This document shows, one piece after another, positions 1-16,154 of a DNA stretch of 64,000 bases. The position numbers and the translations under genes are program-made. Below the pieces are notes generated by a model that had not been told where the DNA came from, did not search any database, and saw nothing but the letters and a program-made list of their open reading frames with translations. How positions within the stretch are numbered: the first letter of the stretch is position 1; every line of letters begins with the position of its first letter. The stretch comes from Campylobacteraceae bacterium (lineage in GTDB: Bacteria; Campylobacterota; Campylobacteria; Campylobacterales; Arcobacteraceae), in the NCBI GenBank assembly GCA_013373175.1, contig JABXII010000005.1:1-64000 (forward strand). The letters run 5' to 3'.

Positions 1-28
1 GGGGGTTCGAGTCCCTCCTGGCCTGCCA
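1..28 (+). tRNA. tRNA-Trp, 3' part only (cut by window start)
   Basis: The window opens inside a tRNA. Bases 1-17 form a T arm (GGGGG, loop TTCGAGT, CCCTC), bases 18-24 (CTGGCCT) are the 3' acceptor strand, G25 is the discriminator and CCA at 26-28 is encoded. The anticodon lies outside the window. The tryptophan identity is inferred from the G discriminator and from the position directly before secE, where tRNA-Trp sits in many bacteria. The tRNA call is firm; the amino acid is likely but not proven here. Confidence 0.8.
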
Positions 29-101
29 CGATAAAATTTTTTTAAAAACAGTTTCGACTTTTTTTAAAAGAATTTTTAAGCTTAAATACTTGGAGTCGAT
101 T

Positions 102-284
102 GTGAACAAATTAAAAACATACTATAAAAATGCTAAAGAAGAACTATTCAAAGTAATTTTCCCTATCAAAGAACAAATCAGATCAGCTTATCTTTCTGTT
201 TTTGTTGTAGTAACAGTTATCACACTATTTTTAGCATTAATCGACACAATCATGTCTTTAAGCTTATCAGCTGTAATGAACTAA
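102..284 (+). CDS. secE: Preprotein translocase subunit SecE
   Basis: Small essential subunit of the SecYEG protein-conducting channel in the inner membrane. The product is 60 residues: a charged amphipathic N-terminal part (KNAKEELFKVIFP, with the conserved basic/FP region) then one membrane segment at about residues 30-55. I chose the GTG at 102 because GGAG at 92-95 sits 6 bases before it; an in-frame TTG at 90 would add four residues but would place that ribosome-binding site inside the gene. It is followed 11 bases later by nusG, the usual secE-nusG pair, and both are probably transcribed with the upstream tRNA. Confidence 0.93.
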   Translation: MNKLKTYYKNAKEELFKVIFPIKEQIRSAYLSVFVVVTVITLFLALIDTIMSLSLSAVMN

Positions 285-295
285 GGAAATAATCG

Positions 296-823
296 ATGGC
301 ACAACAATGGTATGCAATACAAACTCACTCTGGTAGTGAATTAGCAGTTAAAAGAGCACTTGAAAGACTTTCAGATGAAATGGCAGATGAAAGAATCTCA
401 GAAGTATTAGTTCCAACAGAAGATTTAATTGAAGTTAAAAAAGGTAAGAAAACAATTGTTGAGAGACCTTTATATCCAGCATATGCTTTTGCTAAAATTG
501 ATTTAGATACAGCACTATGGCATAGAATTCAATCTATGCCAAAAGTAGGAAGATTCATTGGTGAATCAAAAAAACCTACTCCTTTATCAAAAAAAGATAT
601 TGATGCTATTTTAGATAAAGTAGAAAATAGAGCTGCAGCTAAACCAAAAGTTTCATTTGACGAAGGCGAAACTGTAAGAATTAACGAAGGTCCATTTGCA
701 AACTTCAATGGAATTGTTGAAGACTTTGATATGGCTTCCGGAATGTTAAAATTAAATGTTTCTATTTTTGGAAGAAATACTCCAGTAGAAATTACATATA
801 CACAAGTAGAAAGAGTAGTTTAA
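296..823 (+). CDS. nusG: Transcription termination/antitermination factor NusG
   Basis: NusG binds RNA polymerase near the clamp, suppresses pausing and couples to Rho or to the ribosome. The 175-residue product starts QWYAIQTHSGSE, the typical N-terminal NGN domain, with the conserved RPLYPAYAF segment near residue 60. A KOW domain follows at about residues 120-150 (EGETVRINEGPFANFNG). The length is normal for the family. It lies between secE and rplK as in most bacteria. Downstream is a long near-perfect inverted repeat (835-893) that separates it from the ribosomal protein genes. Confidence 0.97.
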   Translation: MAQQWYAIQTHSGSELAVKRALERLSDEMADERISEVLVPTEDLIEVKKGKKTIVERPLYPAYAFAKIDLDTALWHRIQSMPKVGRFIGESKKPTPLSKKDIDAILDKVENRAAAKPKVSFDEGETVRINEGPFANFNGIVEDFDMASGMLKLNVSIFGRNTPVEITYTQVERVV

Positions 824-834
824 CTCTTTCTTAT

Positions 835-893
835 TTTAGGCATTAGGCAATAAAACTTCGCTTCCTTTAGAGTTTTATTCCCTAATGCCTAAA
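835..893 (+). promoter_or_regulatory. Long intergenic hairpin between nusG and rplK
   Basis: Bases 835-857 and 871-893 are reverse complements over 23 positions with one mismatch, separated by a 13-base loop. The RNA would form a very stable stem. No T-run follows the stem, so it does not look like a full intrinsic terminator in the forward direction. Candidate roles are an attenuator, an RNase III processing site, or part of the L11-L1 control region. The structure is seen; the role is inferred. Confidence 0.7.
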
Positions 894-924
894 TCATTAA
901 AACAAAATTTAAAAAGGAATTAAG

Positions 925-1350
925 ATGGCTAAAAAAGTAGAAGGTTACTTAAAACTTCAAATACCAGCTGGTGCTGCAAATCCATCACCTCCTGTTGGTC
1001 CTGCATTAGGTCAAAGAGGTATCAATATTATGGAATTTTGTAAAGCATTCAATGAAAAAACAAAAGATAAAGGTGGATTCAACATTCCTGTAGAAATCAC
1101 TGTATATTCTGATAAAAGTTTTACATTTGTTACAAAACAACCACCAATGACTGACTTAATTAAGAAAGTTTCTGGAATTAAAAAAGGTTCTGATAACCCA
1201 CTTAAGAACAAAATTGGAAAATTAACGAAAGATCAAGTACTTGAAATCGTTGATATGAAAATTGCTGACTTAAATACTGATGATAAAGAACAAGCTTCTA
1301 AAATCGTTGCAGGTTCAGCAAGATCAATGGGTATCGAAGTTGAATTATAA
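925..1350 (+). CDS. rplK: 50S ribosomal protein L11
   Basis: L11 forms the GTPase-associated stalk base on 23S rRNA and takes part in factor binding. The product is 141 residues, the usual length, with the conserved N-terminal [13 protein letters not shown] segment and the C-terminal RNA-binding domain ending in the typical GSARSMGI motif. The ribosome-binding site AAGGA lies at 914-918. It is followed by rplA after 70 bases, and the two form the conserved L11 operon, known in other bacteria to be autoregulated by L1. Confidence 0.98.
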   Translation: MAKKVEGYLKLQIPAGAANPSPPVGPALGQRGINIMEFCKAFNEKTKDKGGFNIPVEITVYSDKSFTFVTKQPPMTDLIKKVSGIKKGSDNPLKNKIGKLTKDQVLEIVDMKIADLNTDDKEQASKIVAGSARSMGIEVEL

Positions 1351-1420
1351 TTCAACAAAACAAGCCTGACCACTGGCTTTAAATAGCGGTAGCAAAAAAA
1401 TAAAAATTGCGGAGAAAAAA

Positions 1421-2122
1421 ATGGCAAAAAAAGTTTCAAAAAGATTTAAAGCACTATCTGAAAAAATTGAAGATAAAAAATATTCATTAGCAGAAGGTTG
1501 TTCTTTAGTAAAAGAATTAAAATCTGCTAAATTTGATGAGTCAGTAGAAGTTTCGTTAAACTTAAATGTTGACCCAAGACACGCTGACCAAATGATTAGA
1601 GGTGCTGTTGTACTTCCAAATGGTACTGGTAAAACTGTTAGAGTAGCAGTATTTGCAAAAGGTGCCAAAGTAGACGAAGCAAAAGCTGCAGGTGCAGATA
1701 TTGTTGGTAATGATGATTTAGTAGAATCTGTACAAGGTGGAGAAATTAACTTTGATGTTTTAATTGCAACTCCAGATTGTATGGGACTAGTAGGTAAATT
1801 AGGTAGAATTTTAGGACCAAAAGGTTTAATGCCAAATCCTAAAACTGGAACTGTAACTATGGACGTAACTAAAGCAGTTAATGATGCTAAAGGTGGTCAA
1901 GTTGCATATAGAGTTGATAAAAAAGGTAACATGCAAGCTGCTGTTGGTAAAGTATCATTCTCTGAAGAAGCTATAAAAGAAAATGTTGAAGCATTTATTG
2001 CTGCTATTAACAAAGCAAAACCTGCTTCTGCAAAAGGTAAATATATTACTACTGCAGCAATTTCTTTAACTATGTCTCCATCTATCAAATTTGATACATT
2101 AGAGATCATGGATATTAAATAA
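1421..2122 (+). CDS. rplA: 50S ribosomal protein L1
   Basis: L1 forms the mobile stalk near the ribosomal E site and helps release deacylated tRNA. The product is 233 residues, as expected. Conserved blocks are visible: [22 protein letters not shown] and the signature [19 protein letters not shown] near the middle. A GGAG ribosome-binding site is at 1411-1414. The stop codon (2120-2122) lies inside the 5' arm of a strong hairpin (2113-2143), so transcript stability or readthrough towards rplJ may be controlled there. Confidence 0.98.
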   Translation: MAKKVSKRFKALSEKIEDKKYSLAEGCSLVKELKSAKFDESVEVSLNLNVDPRHADQMIRGAVVLPNGTGKTVRVAVFAKGAKVDEAKAAGADIVGNDDLVESVQGGEINFDVLIATPDCMGLVGKLGRILGPKGLMPNPKTGTVTMDVTKAVNDAKGGQVAYRVDKKGNMQAAVGKVSFSEEAIKENVEAFIAAINKAKPASAKGKYITTAAISLTMSPSIKFDTLEIMDIK

Positions 2123-2143
2123 GGGTTTCCCCCTTATTTAATA
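2113..2143 (+). promoter_or_regulatory. Hairpin around the rplA stop codon
   Basis: Bases 2113-2125 pair with 2131-2143 (13 base pairs, loop TTTCC), and the rplA stop codon is in the 5' arm. No run of T follows, so it is more likely a 3'-end stabiliser or partial attenuator than a full terminator. Confidence 0.55.
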
Positions 2144-2280
2144 ACATTCAATAGTAAGGATTTTGATCCTTATGTTTGAGTGTTATATTCAAAGCACTGA
2201 AATAAAACTAAAGACAGCTGGTAAGGAACTTCCTTCGTTCCTTGTAAATCCCGCCGAAGTCGATGTTTTGAAGGGAGGAA
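2144..2280 (+). ncRNA. Ribosomal protein L10 leader (autoregulatory mRNA element)
   Basis: The 167-base gap before rplJ carries the hallmarks of the L10(L12)4-binding leader: GACAGCTGG at about 2212-2220, a short hairpin built on AAGGAAC/GTTCCTT, and AATCCCGCCGAAG at about 2247-2259. In other bacteria this kink-turn-containing structure binds the L10-L12 complex and represses rplJL translation. An upstream hairpin with core AAGGAT/ATCCTT (about 2155-2172) may be part of the same fold. GGGAGG at 2273-2278 is the rplJ ribosome-binding site. A covariance-model search for the L10 leader family would settle it. Confidence 0.8.
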
Positions 2281-2289
2281 GAAACAAGA

Positions 2290-2778
2290 ATGACTAAAGC
2301 ACAAAAATCAGAAGTTATTGATTTTTTAACTGGTGAATTTAAAGAGTCTCAAGCAATCGTAGTATGTGATTATAAAGGTCTATCTCATAAAGAGTTAGAA
2401 GAATTAAGAAAAGATGCTAAAGAAAACGGAACGAAAGTTCAAGTTGCAAAAAACTCATTAGTTACAATTTCAGTTAAAAATGCAGAGTTAGGTGACATTG
2501 AATTAAATGGAACTAACATTTTCTTATGGTCTGAAGATCAAATCTCTGCTTGTAAAGTTGCTGATAAATTTGCTACTGCAAATAAAGATAAGTTCGAAAT
2601 TAAGTCTGGTATTATTGAAGGTCAAATTGCTGATCTTGCAACTGTTAATGCATTTGCTAAATTACCATCTAGAGACGAACTTCTTGGTATGCTTGCAGCT
2701 ACATGGATGGCTCCAGTTACTAACTTTACAATCGGGCTTGATGCTCTTAGAAAGAAAAAAGAAGAAGAAGCTGCATAA
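2290..2778 (+). CDS. rplJ: 50S ribosomal protein L10
   Basis: L10 anchors the L7/L12 dimers to the stalk base of the large subunit. The product is 162 residues. The N-terminal rRNA-binding part contains VVCDYKGLSHKELEELRK and KVQVAKNSL, both conserved; the C-terminal helix that binds L12 dimers is present (FTIGLDALRKKKEEEAA). The preceding leader element fits translational autoregulation by the L10-L12 complex. rplL follows after 118 bases. Confidence 0.97.
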   Translation: MTKAQKSEVIDFLTGEFKESQAIVVCDYKGLSHKELEELRKDAKENGTKVQVAKNSLVTISVKNAELGDIELNGTNIFLWSEDQISACKVADKFATANKDKFEIKSGIIEGQIADLATVNAFAKLPSRDELLGMLAATWMAPVTNFTIGLDALRKKKEEEAA

Positions 2779-2896
2779 TTAGTGATGTAGTCCCGCATTG
2801 AGCGAGGACAATAACTAATAATGAAAGTGAATAAATTGTTGGTTTGCAAAGCAAACTGTTAATAAATATTAAAAAGAAAATATAAGGAACAAAGAA

Positions 2897-3271
2897 ATGG
2901 CAATTTCTAAAGAAGACGTATTAGAGTATATCTCTGGTTTATCTGTATTAGAGTTATCTGAATTAGTAAAAGAATTCGAAGAAAAATTTGGTGTATCTGC
3001 ACAACCTGTAGCTGTAGCTGGTGCTGTAGCTGGTGGAGCTGCTGAAGCTGCTGAAGAGCAAACTGAATTTAACGTAGTGTTAAATGACGCTGGTGCTAAG
3101 AAAATTAATGTTATTAAAGTTATTAGAGCATTAACTGGTCTTGGATTAAAAGAAGCAAAAGCAATGGCTGAAGAAGCTGGTGCTGTAGTTAAAGAAGGTG
3201 TTTCTAAAGAAGACGCTGAAGCTGCAAAAGCTGAATTAGAAGGTGCTGGAGCATCTGTAGAATTAAAATAA
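2897..3271 (+). CDS. rplL: 50S ribosomal protein L7/L12
   Basis: Multicopy stalk protein that recruits translation factors. The 124-residue product has an N-terminal dimerisation domain ([18 protein letters not shown]), an Ala/Gly/Val-rich hinge at about residues 36-52, and the C-terminal factor-binding domain with [25 protein letters not shown] at 2884-2888 is the ribosome-binding site. Two hairpins follow in the gap before rpoB (3295-3321 and 3327-3388), where L7/L12 and polymerase expression are commonly separated by attenuation or RNase III cleavage. Confidence 0.98.
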   Translation: MAISKEDVLEYISGLSVLELSELVKEFEEKFGVSAQPVAVAGAVAGGAAEAAEEQTEFNVVLNDAGAKKINVIKVIRALTGLGLKEAKAMAEEAGAVVKEGVSKEDAEAAKAELEGAGASVELK

Positions 3272-3294
3272 TTACAAATAAGTAATTTTACCTG

Positions 3295-3321
3295 TATACA
3301 AGGCTACAAAAGCCTTGTATA
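3295..3321 (+). terminator. Perfect 11-bp hairpin between rplL and rpoB
   Basis: TATACAAGGCT (3295-3305) pairs perfectly with AGCCTTGTATA (3311-3321) around an ACAAA loop. No T-run follows, so full intrinsic termination is doubtful. Its position suggests partial attenuation lowering polymerase expression relative to L7/L12. Confidence 0.5.
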
Positions 3322-3326
3322 AGATT

Positions 3327-3388
3327 AGCATCTTTGAAGGTTAAGGTTAGAATTTAGAAGAATTTTAACCCTATCCTTTAAGGATGCT
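3327..3388 (+). promoter_or_regulatory. Long G-U-rich hairpin between rplL and rpoB
   Basis: Bases 3327-3352 can pair with 3363-3388 over 26 positions with two mismatches and several G-U pairs around a 10-base loop. In Escherichia coli the rplL-rpoB gap holds an RNase III site after an attenuator; the layout here (short perfect stem, then long stem) is similar, but function is inferred by analogy only. Confidence 0.55.
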
Positions 3389-3418
3389 TTTGCGCTTTAT
3401 ACACAAAGCTAAAAGTAA

Positions 3419-12119
<8,701 letters not shown>

Positions 12120-12125
12120 ACCAAA

Positions 12126-12141
12126 TAGGGCTTTTGCCCTA
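12126..12141 (+). terminator. Short hairpin after rpoC
   Basis: TAGGGC (12126-12131) and GCCCTA (12136-12141) form a 6-bp stem with a TTTT loop immediately after rpoC. No T-run follows, so termination would be weak and readthrough into the next small gene is possible. Confidence 0.4.
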
Positions 12142-12154
12142 ATGGTATATAAAA

Positions 12155-12544
12155 ATGGATATACTTTCACTTTTTTTCATTTTTGTAGCCATTGAACTCT
12201 TTGAAACAAACTGGCAAAAATCAGATTCTATACATGGAATCTTACTTAATAACTACAAAGTATACAAATACAATATCTTTTTATTTTTTTTATTAAATTT
12301 TAGTTTTATATACTCAATCTTCTTAGTTATATATTTACAAAATAATTCATTTTGGATGTTAAGTATTGTAGGTATAAAATTTCTTGATATTGCTTTTAAA
12401 CTTAATATTATGTCTAAAATTAATGAAAATACACCACTTGAAGATATTATGCCAAATATAAAAATAGGTTTATTATTCAGATATGCTAATGTAATAATTT
12501 ATCCAATTACATTTTTAATTTCAACAAATTATTTTAATTTATAA
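12155..12544 (+). CDS. Small integral membrane protein of unknown function
   Basis: I do not recognise this 129-residue product. It is very hydrophobic and rich in Phe, Ile, Leu and Tyr. Segments at about residues 3-14, 40-62, 66-82 and 108-125 could span the membrane, with a short polar loop (MSKINENTPLEDIMPNIK) between the last two. No enzyme motif is visible. It starts 35 bases after rpoC, on the same strand, with no strong terminator between, so it may be transcribed by readthrough. The coding call rests on the clean open frame and the amino acid make-up; function is open. Confidence 0.65.
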   Translation: MDILSLFFIFVAIELFETNWQKSDSIHGILLNNYKVYKYNIFLFFLLNFSFIYSIFLVIYLQNNSFWMLSIVGIKFLDIAFKLNIMSKINENTPLEDIMPNIKIGLLFRYANVIIYPITFLISTNYFNL

Positions 12545-12580
12545 AAATGATAATCACTATTAATTAATCTTAAGAATAAT

Positions 12581-13306
12581 ATGGATATTATTTTATCCAT
12601 GAATACACAAGAATTTAAATACCTCATAAAAAATGCAAAATACAAAACAAAATATGAACCAATAATATCTTCAATAGATGGTTCAATATATGCATATGAA
12701 GCCCTTTCAAAGTTTGAAATCAAAGAAGACATAATAAGTACAGAAGAAATATTTAGAAAACTTCATCACAATAATATTTTATTTTTTGAATTAGAAAAAA
12801 GAAATAAAGAATTACAAGTTGAATGTTTTGATATGGATAAAAAATTATTTTTAAATTTTGATGCTGATATTGTAAATACTATTGAACAAAAAGAGTACTG
12901 GGAAAGTTTTCTAAATCCACATAAAAACAGTGTCGTTGTAGAGATAACAGAAAATGGAAGTGATGATGAAAAAAGTGCAGAAATAATAAGACAATTTAGT
13001 CAATGGCTAAGAAATAAGAATATTGACTCTGCATTAGATGATTTTGGACAAGATGGTTCAATGTTTTCATTTTTTCTAATGGGACAAAGTAAATATATTA
13101 AAATTGACAAGTCATTTTTAAAACAAATAGCTTCAAATAAAAACTATATTTACTATTTAGAAGGATTATTAAAAACTATTAGTAGAAATGGACAAAAGTC
13201 TATTATTGAAGGTATAGAAACAGAATATGATTATCAATTGGCAAAAAAACTAGAGTGTGACTATATGCAGGGTTACTACTTTAATGATTTAGTAATCATA
13301 AAATGA
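12581..13306 (+). CDS. EAL-domain protein (probable cyclic-di-GMP phosphodiesterase)
   Basis: A stand-alone EAL domain of 241 residues with no sensor or GGDEF part. Motifs in order: YEALSKF (Glu40), LFLNFDAD, VVVEITE, ALDDFGQDGSMFSFF, YIKIDKSF, SIIEGIET and MQGYYF. These supply the metal and substrate ligands of active EAL phosphodiesterases, which hydrolyse c-di-GMP to pGpG, so activity is plausible; the loop after DDFG differs from the usual GTGYSS. The start is uncertain: ATG at 12581 or at 12599. The two start codons flank a 7-bp inverted repeat (12581-12587/12594-12600). Such a protein could act on the motility-to-attachment switch, but no nearby partner shows this. Confidence 0.85.
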   Translation: MDIILSMNTQEFKYLIKNAKYKTKYEPIISSIDGSIYAYEALSKFEIKEDIISTEEIFRKLHHNNILFFELEKRNKELQVECFDMDKKLFLNFDADIVNTIEQKEYWESFLNPHKNSVVVEITENGSDDEKSAEIIRQFSQWLRNKNIDSALDDFGQDGSMFSFFLMGQSKYIKIDKSFLKQIASNKNYIYYLEGLLKTISRNGQKSIIEGIETEYDYQLAKKLECDYMQGYYFNDLVIIK

Positions 13307-13333
13307 TATACTTTTAAAAAAGAAGGAGTCCCC

Positions 13334-13618
13334 ATGCAATATTTAGTAATAGCATATGATAATGAAGGCGCTTTAGATAAAAGACTTGAAGTAAGAGATG
13401 CTCATGTTGAAGGTACAAAAAAATTAATGGCTGAAGGCAAAGTAATTAAAGCAGGTGCTTTAATTGAAGAAGATCAAATGGTAGGCTCAACTTTATATGT
13501 TGATTTCGAAAATGATGATGAAATCAATGAGTGGCTATCAAACGAACCATATGTACAAAACAATGTGTGGAATATGGAAGAATTCCAGATTGTTCCTGTA
13601 AAATTACTTCCAAACTAA
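13334..13618 (+). CDS. YciI family protein
   Basis: A 94-residue protein of the YciI-like (dimeric alpha-beta barrel) family. It begins MQYLVIAYDNEG and has the family pattern R-x-x-H (VRDAHVEGTKKLMAEGKV), then GALIEE and STLYVDFENDDE, ending with the WNMEEFQIVPV strand. The conserved Asp-His pair seen here is thought to form an active site in the family, but the reaction is mostly unknown. A strong AAGGAG ribosome-binding site lies at 13322-13327. A 10-bp hairpin follows the stop (13622-13645). No functional link to neighbours is evident. Confidence 0.9.
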   Translation: MQYLVIAYDNEGALDKRLEVRDAHVEGTKKLMAEGKVIKAGALIEEDQMVGSTLYVDFENDDEINEWLSNEPYVQNNVWNMEEFQIVPVKLLPN

Positions 13619-13621
13619 TAG

Positions 13622-13645
13622 TAGTATAGGATCTTTCCTGTACTA
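13622..13645 (+). terminator. Hairpin after the YciI gene
   Basis: TAGTATAGGA (13622-13631) pairs with TCCTGTACTA (13636-13645) through a TCTT loop, with one G-U pair. The stop codon is just upstream. There is no T-run, so this is a probable but weak terminator. Confidence 0.5.
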
Positions 13646-13772
13646 ATATTACATTGCTACAAAATAACTTAAAAAAACACCTTAAAATCATTATTAAATT
13701 TAAATATAACAAAAGAAAAAAACTGCAATAATTATAAATATATTTCATAATATAAATAAGAAGGAGTTAATT

Positions 13773-15182
13773 ATGTTATCTAATAAGATGAAAATGGTTT
13801 TACCCATTGTTGTTGCAATATTTATTGCTATTTTACCAACTCCAGAAGGTTTAACAACAAATGCTCATTATTTCTTTGCAGTATTTATTGGTGTAATTGT
13901 TGGATTAATTTTAGAGCCAATTCCAGCAGCAATGATTGGATTAGTAGGTGTTTCATTTAGTGCAACTTTTGGATTAGTAGGTGATAGTGCAAAAGCTAGT
14001 AGAGATTGGGCATTAAGTGGATTCTCAAACGGAGTTATTTGGCTTATTTTTGCTGCATTTATGTTTGCACTTGGATATAAAAAATCAGGACTTGGTAAAA
14101 GAATTGCCTTGCTATTAGTTAAAAAACTTGGTAAAACATCTTTAGGTTTAGGATATGCAGTTGCTTTTGCAGATGGTGTTTTATCTCCATTTATGCCTTC
14201 AAATACTGCAAGAAGTGCAGGAACTATTTTCCCAATTGCAATTAATATCCCACAAATGTTTAATTCAACTCCAGATAATGAACCTAGAAAATTAGGTGCA
14301 TATATTTCGTGGGTTGCCATTGCAGCAACTTGTGTAACTAGTTCTATGTTTTTAACTGCACTTGCACCAAACCTTTTAGCAGTTTCATTAGTTGAAAAAA
14401 ATGCTGACATAGTTATCTCTTGGGGACAATGGTTCTCAACATTAGCAATTGTTATGATTCCTTTATTCTTATTAGTTCCATATTTAGCATATCTTATTTA
14501 TCCACCAGAACAAAAACATTCTCCAGAAGCTCCAGCTTGGGCTGCTGAAGAGTTAAAGAAAATGGGTTCAATTACTCAAAAAGAGTTAATTATGCTTGGA
14601 CTTGGAATGTTAGCTTTAGTATTATGGATTTTTGGTAAACAAGTGGGAGTAAATAGTACAGTTGCAGCTATTTCTGTTTTATGTTTACTTGTTTTAACAA
14701 ATGTAATTTCATGGGAAGATGTAATTACAAATAAAGGTGCAATCAATGTATTTATTTGGTTTGCTACTTTAGTTGCAATGGCAGGTGGACTTAAAAAAGT
14801 AGGTTACTTAGATTGGGCAGCAGGATTAATTTCTACTTGGCTTCAAGGATTAACACCTTCTGTAGTAGTATTGGTATTAGTAGTATTATTCTTCTTATTC
14901 CACTATTTATTTGCAAGTGTTACTGCTCACGTTGTAGCTTTATTACCATTATTCTTAGGAATTGGGGTAAATCTTATCCCTGCTGATATGGTTCATTCAT
15001 TAGCTCTTTTATTAGTTGGTTCTTTAGGTTTAATGGGAATTTTAACACCATATGCAACAGGACCATCACCTATTTGGTATGGAGCAGGTTATATCTCTCA
15101 GGCAAAATGGTGGATGCTAGGTGCAATCTTCGGAGCTATTTATTTAGCTGGACTTGTTCTTTTAGCACTATTTATTATATAA
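13773..15182 (+). CDS. DASS-family anion:sodium symporter (dicarboxylate/citrate type)
   Basis: A 469-residue inner-membrane transporter of the divalent anion:Na+ symporter (SLC13/CitT-like) family, with about 12 hydrophobic segments. The first substrate/sodium motif is visible as SPFMPSNTARSAGT, and the second as LTPYATGPSPIWYG near residues 420-435. The family moves C4-dicarboxylates, 2-oxoglutarate, citrate or sulfate; the exact substrate cannot be told here, though the second motif resembles that of bacterial dicarboxylate or 2-oxoglutarate/malate carriers. An AAGGAG ribosome-binding site precedes the ATG. A near-perfect terminator (15185-15209) follows, so it is likely a single-gene unit. 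Confidence 0.9.
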   Translation: MLSNKMKMVLPIVVAIFIAILPTPEGLTTNAHYFFAVFIGVIVGLILEPIPAAMIGLVGVSFSATFGLVGDSAKASRDWALSGFSNGVIWLIFAAFMFALGYKKSGLGKRIALLLVKKLGKTSLGLGYAVAFADGVLSPFMPSNTARSAGTIFPIAINIPQMFNSTPDNEPRKLGAYISWVAIAATCVTSSMFLTALAPNLLAVSLVEKNADIVISWGQWFSTLAIVMIPLFLLVPYLAYLIYPPEQKHSPEAPAWAAEELKKMGSITQKELIMLGLGMLALVLWIFGKQVGVNSTVAAISVLCLLVLTNVISWEDVITNKGAINVFIWFATLVAMAGGLKKVGYLDWAAGLISTWLQGLTPSVVVLVLVVLFFLFHYLFASVTAHVVALLPLFLGIGVNLIPADMVHSLALLLVGSLGLMGILTPYATGPSPIWYGAGYISQAKWWMLGAIFGAIYLAGLVLLALFII

Positions 15183-15184
15183 AG

Positions 15185-15209
15185 AAGTAGCACTTTAAGT
15201 GCTACTTTT
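15185..15209 (+). terminator. Intrinsic terminator of the DASS transporter gene
   Basis: AAGTAGCAC (15185-15193) pairs with GTGCTACTT (15199-15207) around TTTAA; a further TT/AA is complementary inside the loop. A short T tract follows. This is one of the clearer intrinsic terminators in the window, placed 3 bases after the stop codon. Confidence 0.8.
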
Positions 15210-15223
15210 ATAAAATATTCTTT

Positions 15224-15337
15224 ATGACACCTTTTCAAAAATTTAATAAATGGTTTGATGAAAACTCAAATAAAATTTTATGGATTGTATTAGGCTTGCA
15301 AGCTTTGATTGTTGCAATAGCAAGTTATAATAATTAG
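15224..15337 (+). CDS. Possible 37-residue single-span membrane protein
   Basis: An ATG at 15224 opens a 37-codon frame ending at TAG 15335-15337. The product has a polar start (MTPFQKFNKWFDENSNK) and a hydrophobic helix (ILWIVLGLQALIVAIA) ending SYNN. A charged-then-hydrophobic layout with Trp at the interface is typical of small membrane proteins. There is no strong ribosome-binding site: TTTATAAAATATTCTTT precedes it, directly after the terminator of the transporter gene. It would fill an otherwise empty gap. Conservation in related genomes would decide; I rate it as possible. Confidence 0.35.
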   Translation: MTPFQKFNKWFDENSNKILWIVLGLQALIVAIASYNN

Positions 15338-15392
15338 TTCATAAAGTACATAAGAATTCATATTTTTTATTCTTCTATAACTGCCTTATAAA

Positions 15393-15398
15393 TATAAT
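15393..15398 (+). promoter_or_regulatory. Probable -10 box for the nik operon
   Basis: TATAAT at 15393-15398 lies 25 bases before the nikK start codon in an AT-rich stretch with no obvious -35 element, the pattern of vegetative promoters in this class. No clear nickel-regulator palindrome was recognised nearby. Confidence 0.5.
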
Positions 15399-15423
15399 TT
15401 CTAAAATAATAGAAAGGCTCAAC

Positions 15424-16152
15424 TTGAAAAAAATCATTTCAACTTTAACAATTATTGCAGCAACAATTGCAAATGCACACTTTTTGACATTTATACCATC
15501 TACAGATAATGTCAATTCTAAAAAAGAATCAACAATAAAACTTGATGCAATGTTTATTCACCCTTTTGAACAAACAGGTATGACAATGGTAAAACCTAAA
15601 GGTATTTATTTAGGGAATAAAAAAGAAAAGTTACCTTTAAAAGAAGTTACAAAGTTTGAACACAAAGCGTGGGAAACTACTTATAAGATTAGAAGACCTG
15701 GTGTTTATAAGTTCTTTGTTCAACCAGAACCATATTTTGAACCAGATGAAGGAAAATATATTTCTCATGTACCAAAATCAATAGTTTCAGCATATGGAAT
15801 GGAAGATGGTTGGGATGAGCCACTTGGATTAAAGTATGAAATTATACCAATGACTAAACCTTTCTCTTTATATGCAGGTAATATATTTACAGGAAAAGTA
15901 TTACATGATGGAAAACCTGCAAATAATGTAGAAGTAGAAGTAGAACTTTATAATGAGTTTGGATTAAAAGCACCAAGTGATACACATATCACACAAGTTG
16001 TAAAAACAGATGAAAATGGTAATTTCTCTTTTGTAATGAATCATAAAGGTTGGTGGGGATTTGCTGCACTTATAGAAGAGGGTGAAAAAGAGTATAAAGG
16101 AAAAATGTATCCAATAGAAAATGGTGCATTAATTTGGATTAAGGCTTACTAA
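15424..16152 (+). CDS. nikK: NikK-type periplasmic component of an ECF nickel importer (DUF4198)
   Basis: First gene of a five-gene nickel transport cluster. The 242-residue product belongs to the DUF4198/NikK family of extracytoplasmic proteins with beta-sandwich domains; a C-terminal carboxypeptidase-regulatory-like fold is suggested by FTGKVLHDGKPANNVEVEVE and VKTDENGNFSFVMNHKGWW. A signal peptide covers residues 1-18 (ending TIANA), so the mature protein would begin with His19. In the family NikK is thought to help deliver nickel to the NikM-NikL membrane complex. The start is TTG with AAAGG upstream. The start of nikM is 2 bases after the stop. Confidence 0.85.
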   Translation: MKKIISTLTIIAATIANAHFLTFIPSTDNVNSKKESTIKLDAMFIHPFEQTGMTMVKPKGIYLGNKKEKLPLKEVTKFEHKAWETTYKIRRPGVYKFFVQPEPYFEPDEGKYISHVPKSIVSAYGMEDGWDEPLGLKYEIIPMTKPFSLYAGNIFTGKVLHDGKPANNVEVEVELYNEFGLKAPSDTHITQVVKTDENGNFSFVMNHKGWWGFAALIEEGEKEYKGKMYPIENGALIWIKAY

Positions 16153-16154
16153 TT

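Noticed and set aside
1011-1211. Minus-strand open frames inside rplK, rplA, rpoB, rpoC and other core genes
   Set aside because: They lie antisense to strongly conserved genes, lack ribosome-binding sites and show no family features; AT-rich codon use on the plus strand leaves such frames open by chance.
2113-2143. rplA-end hairpin as the terminator of the L11-L1 operon
   Set aside because: No T-run follows and the L10 leader continues downstream, so a complete stop of transcription is not supported.
2507-2782. Plus-strand frame overlapping rplJ in another frame
   Set aside because: Leu/Lys-rich shadow of rplJ with no independent start signal.
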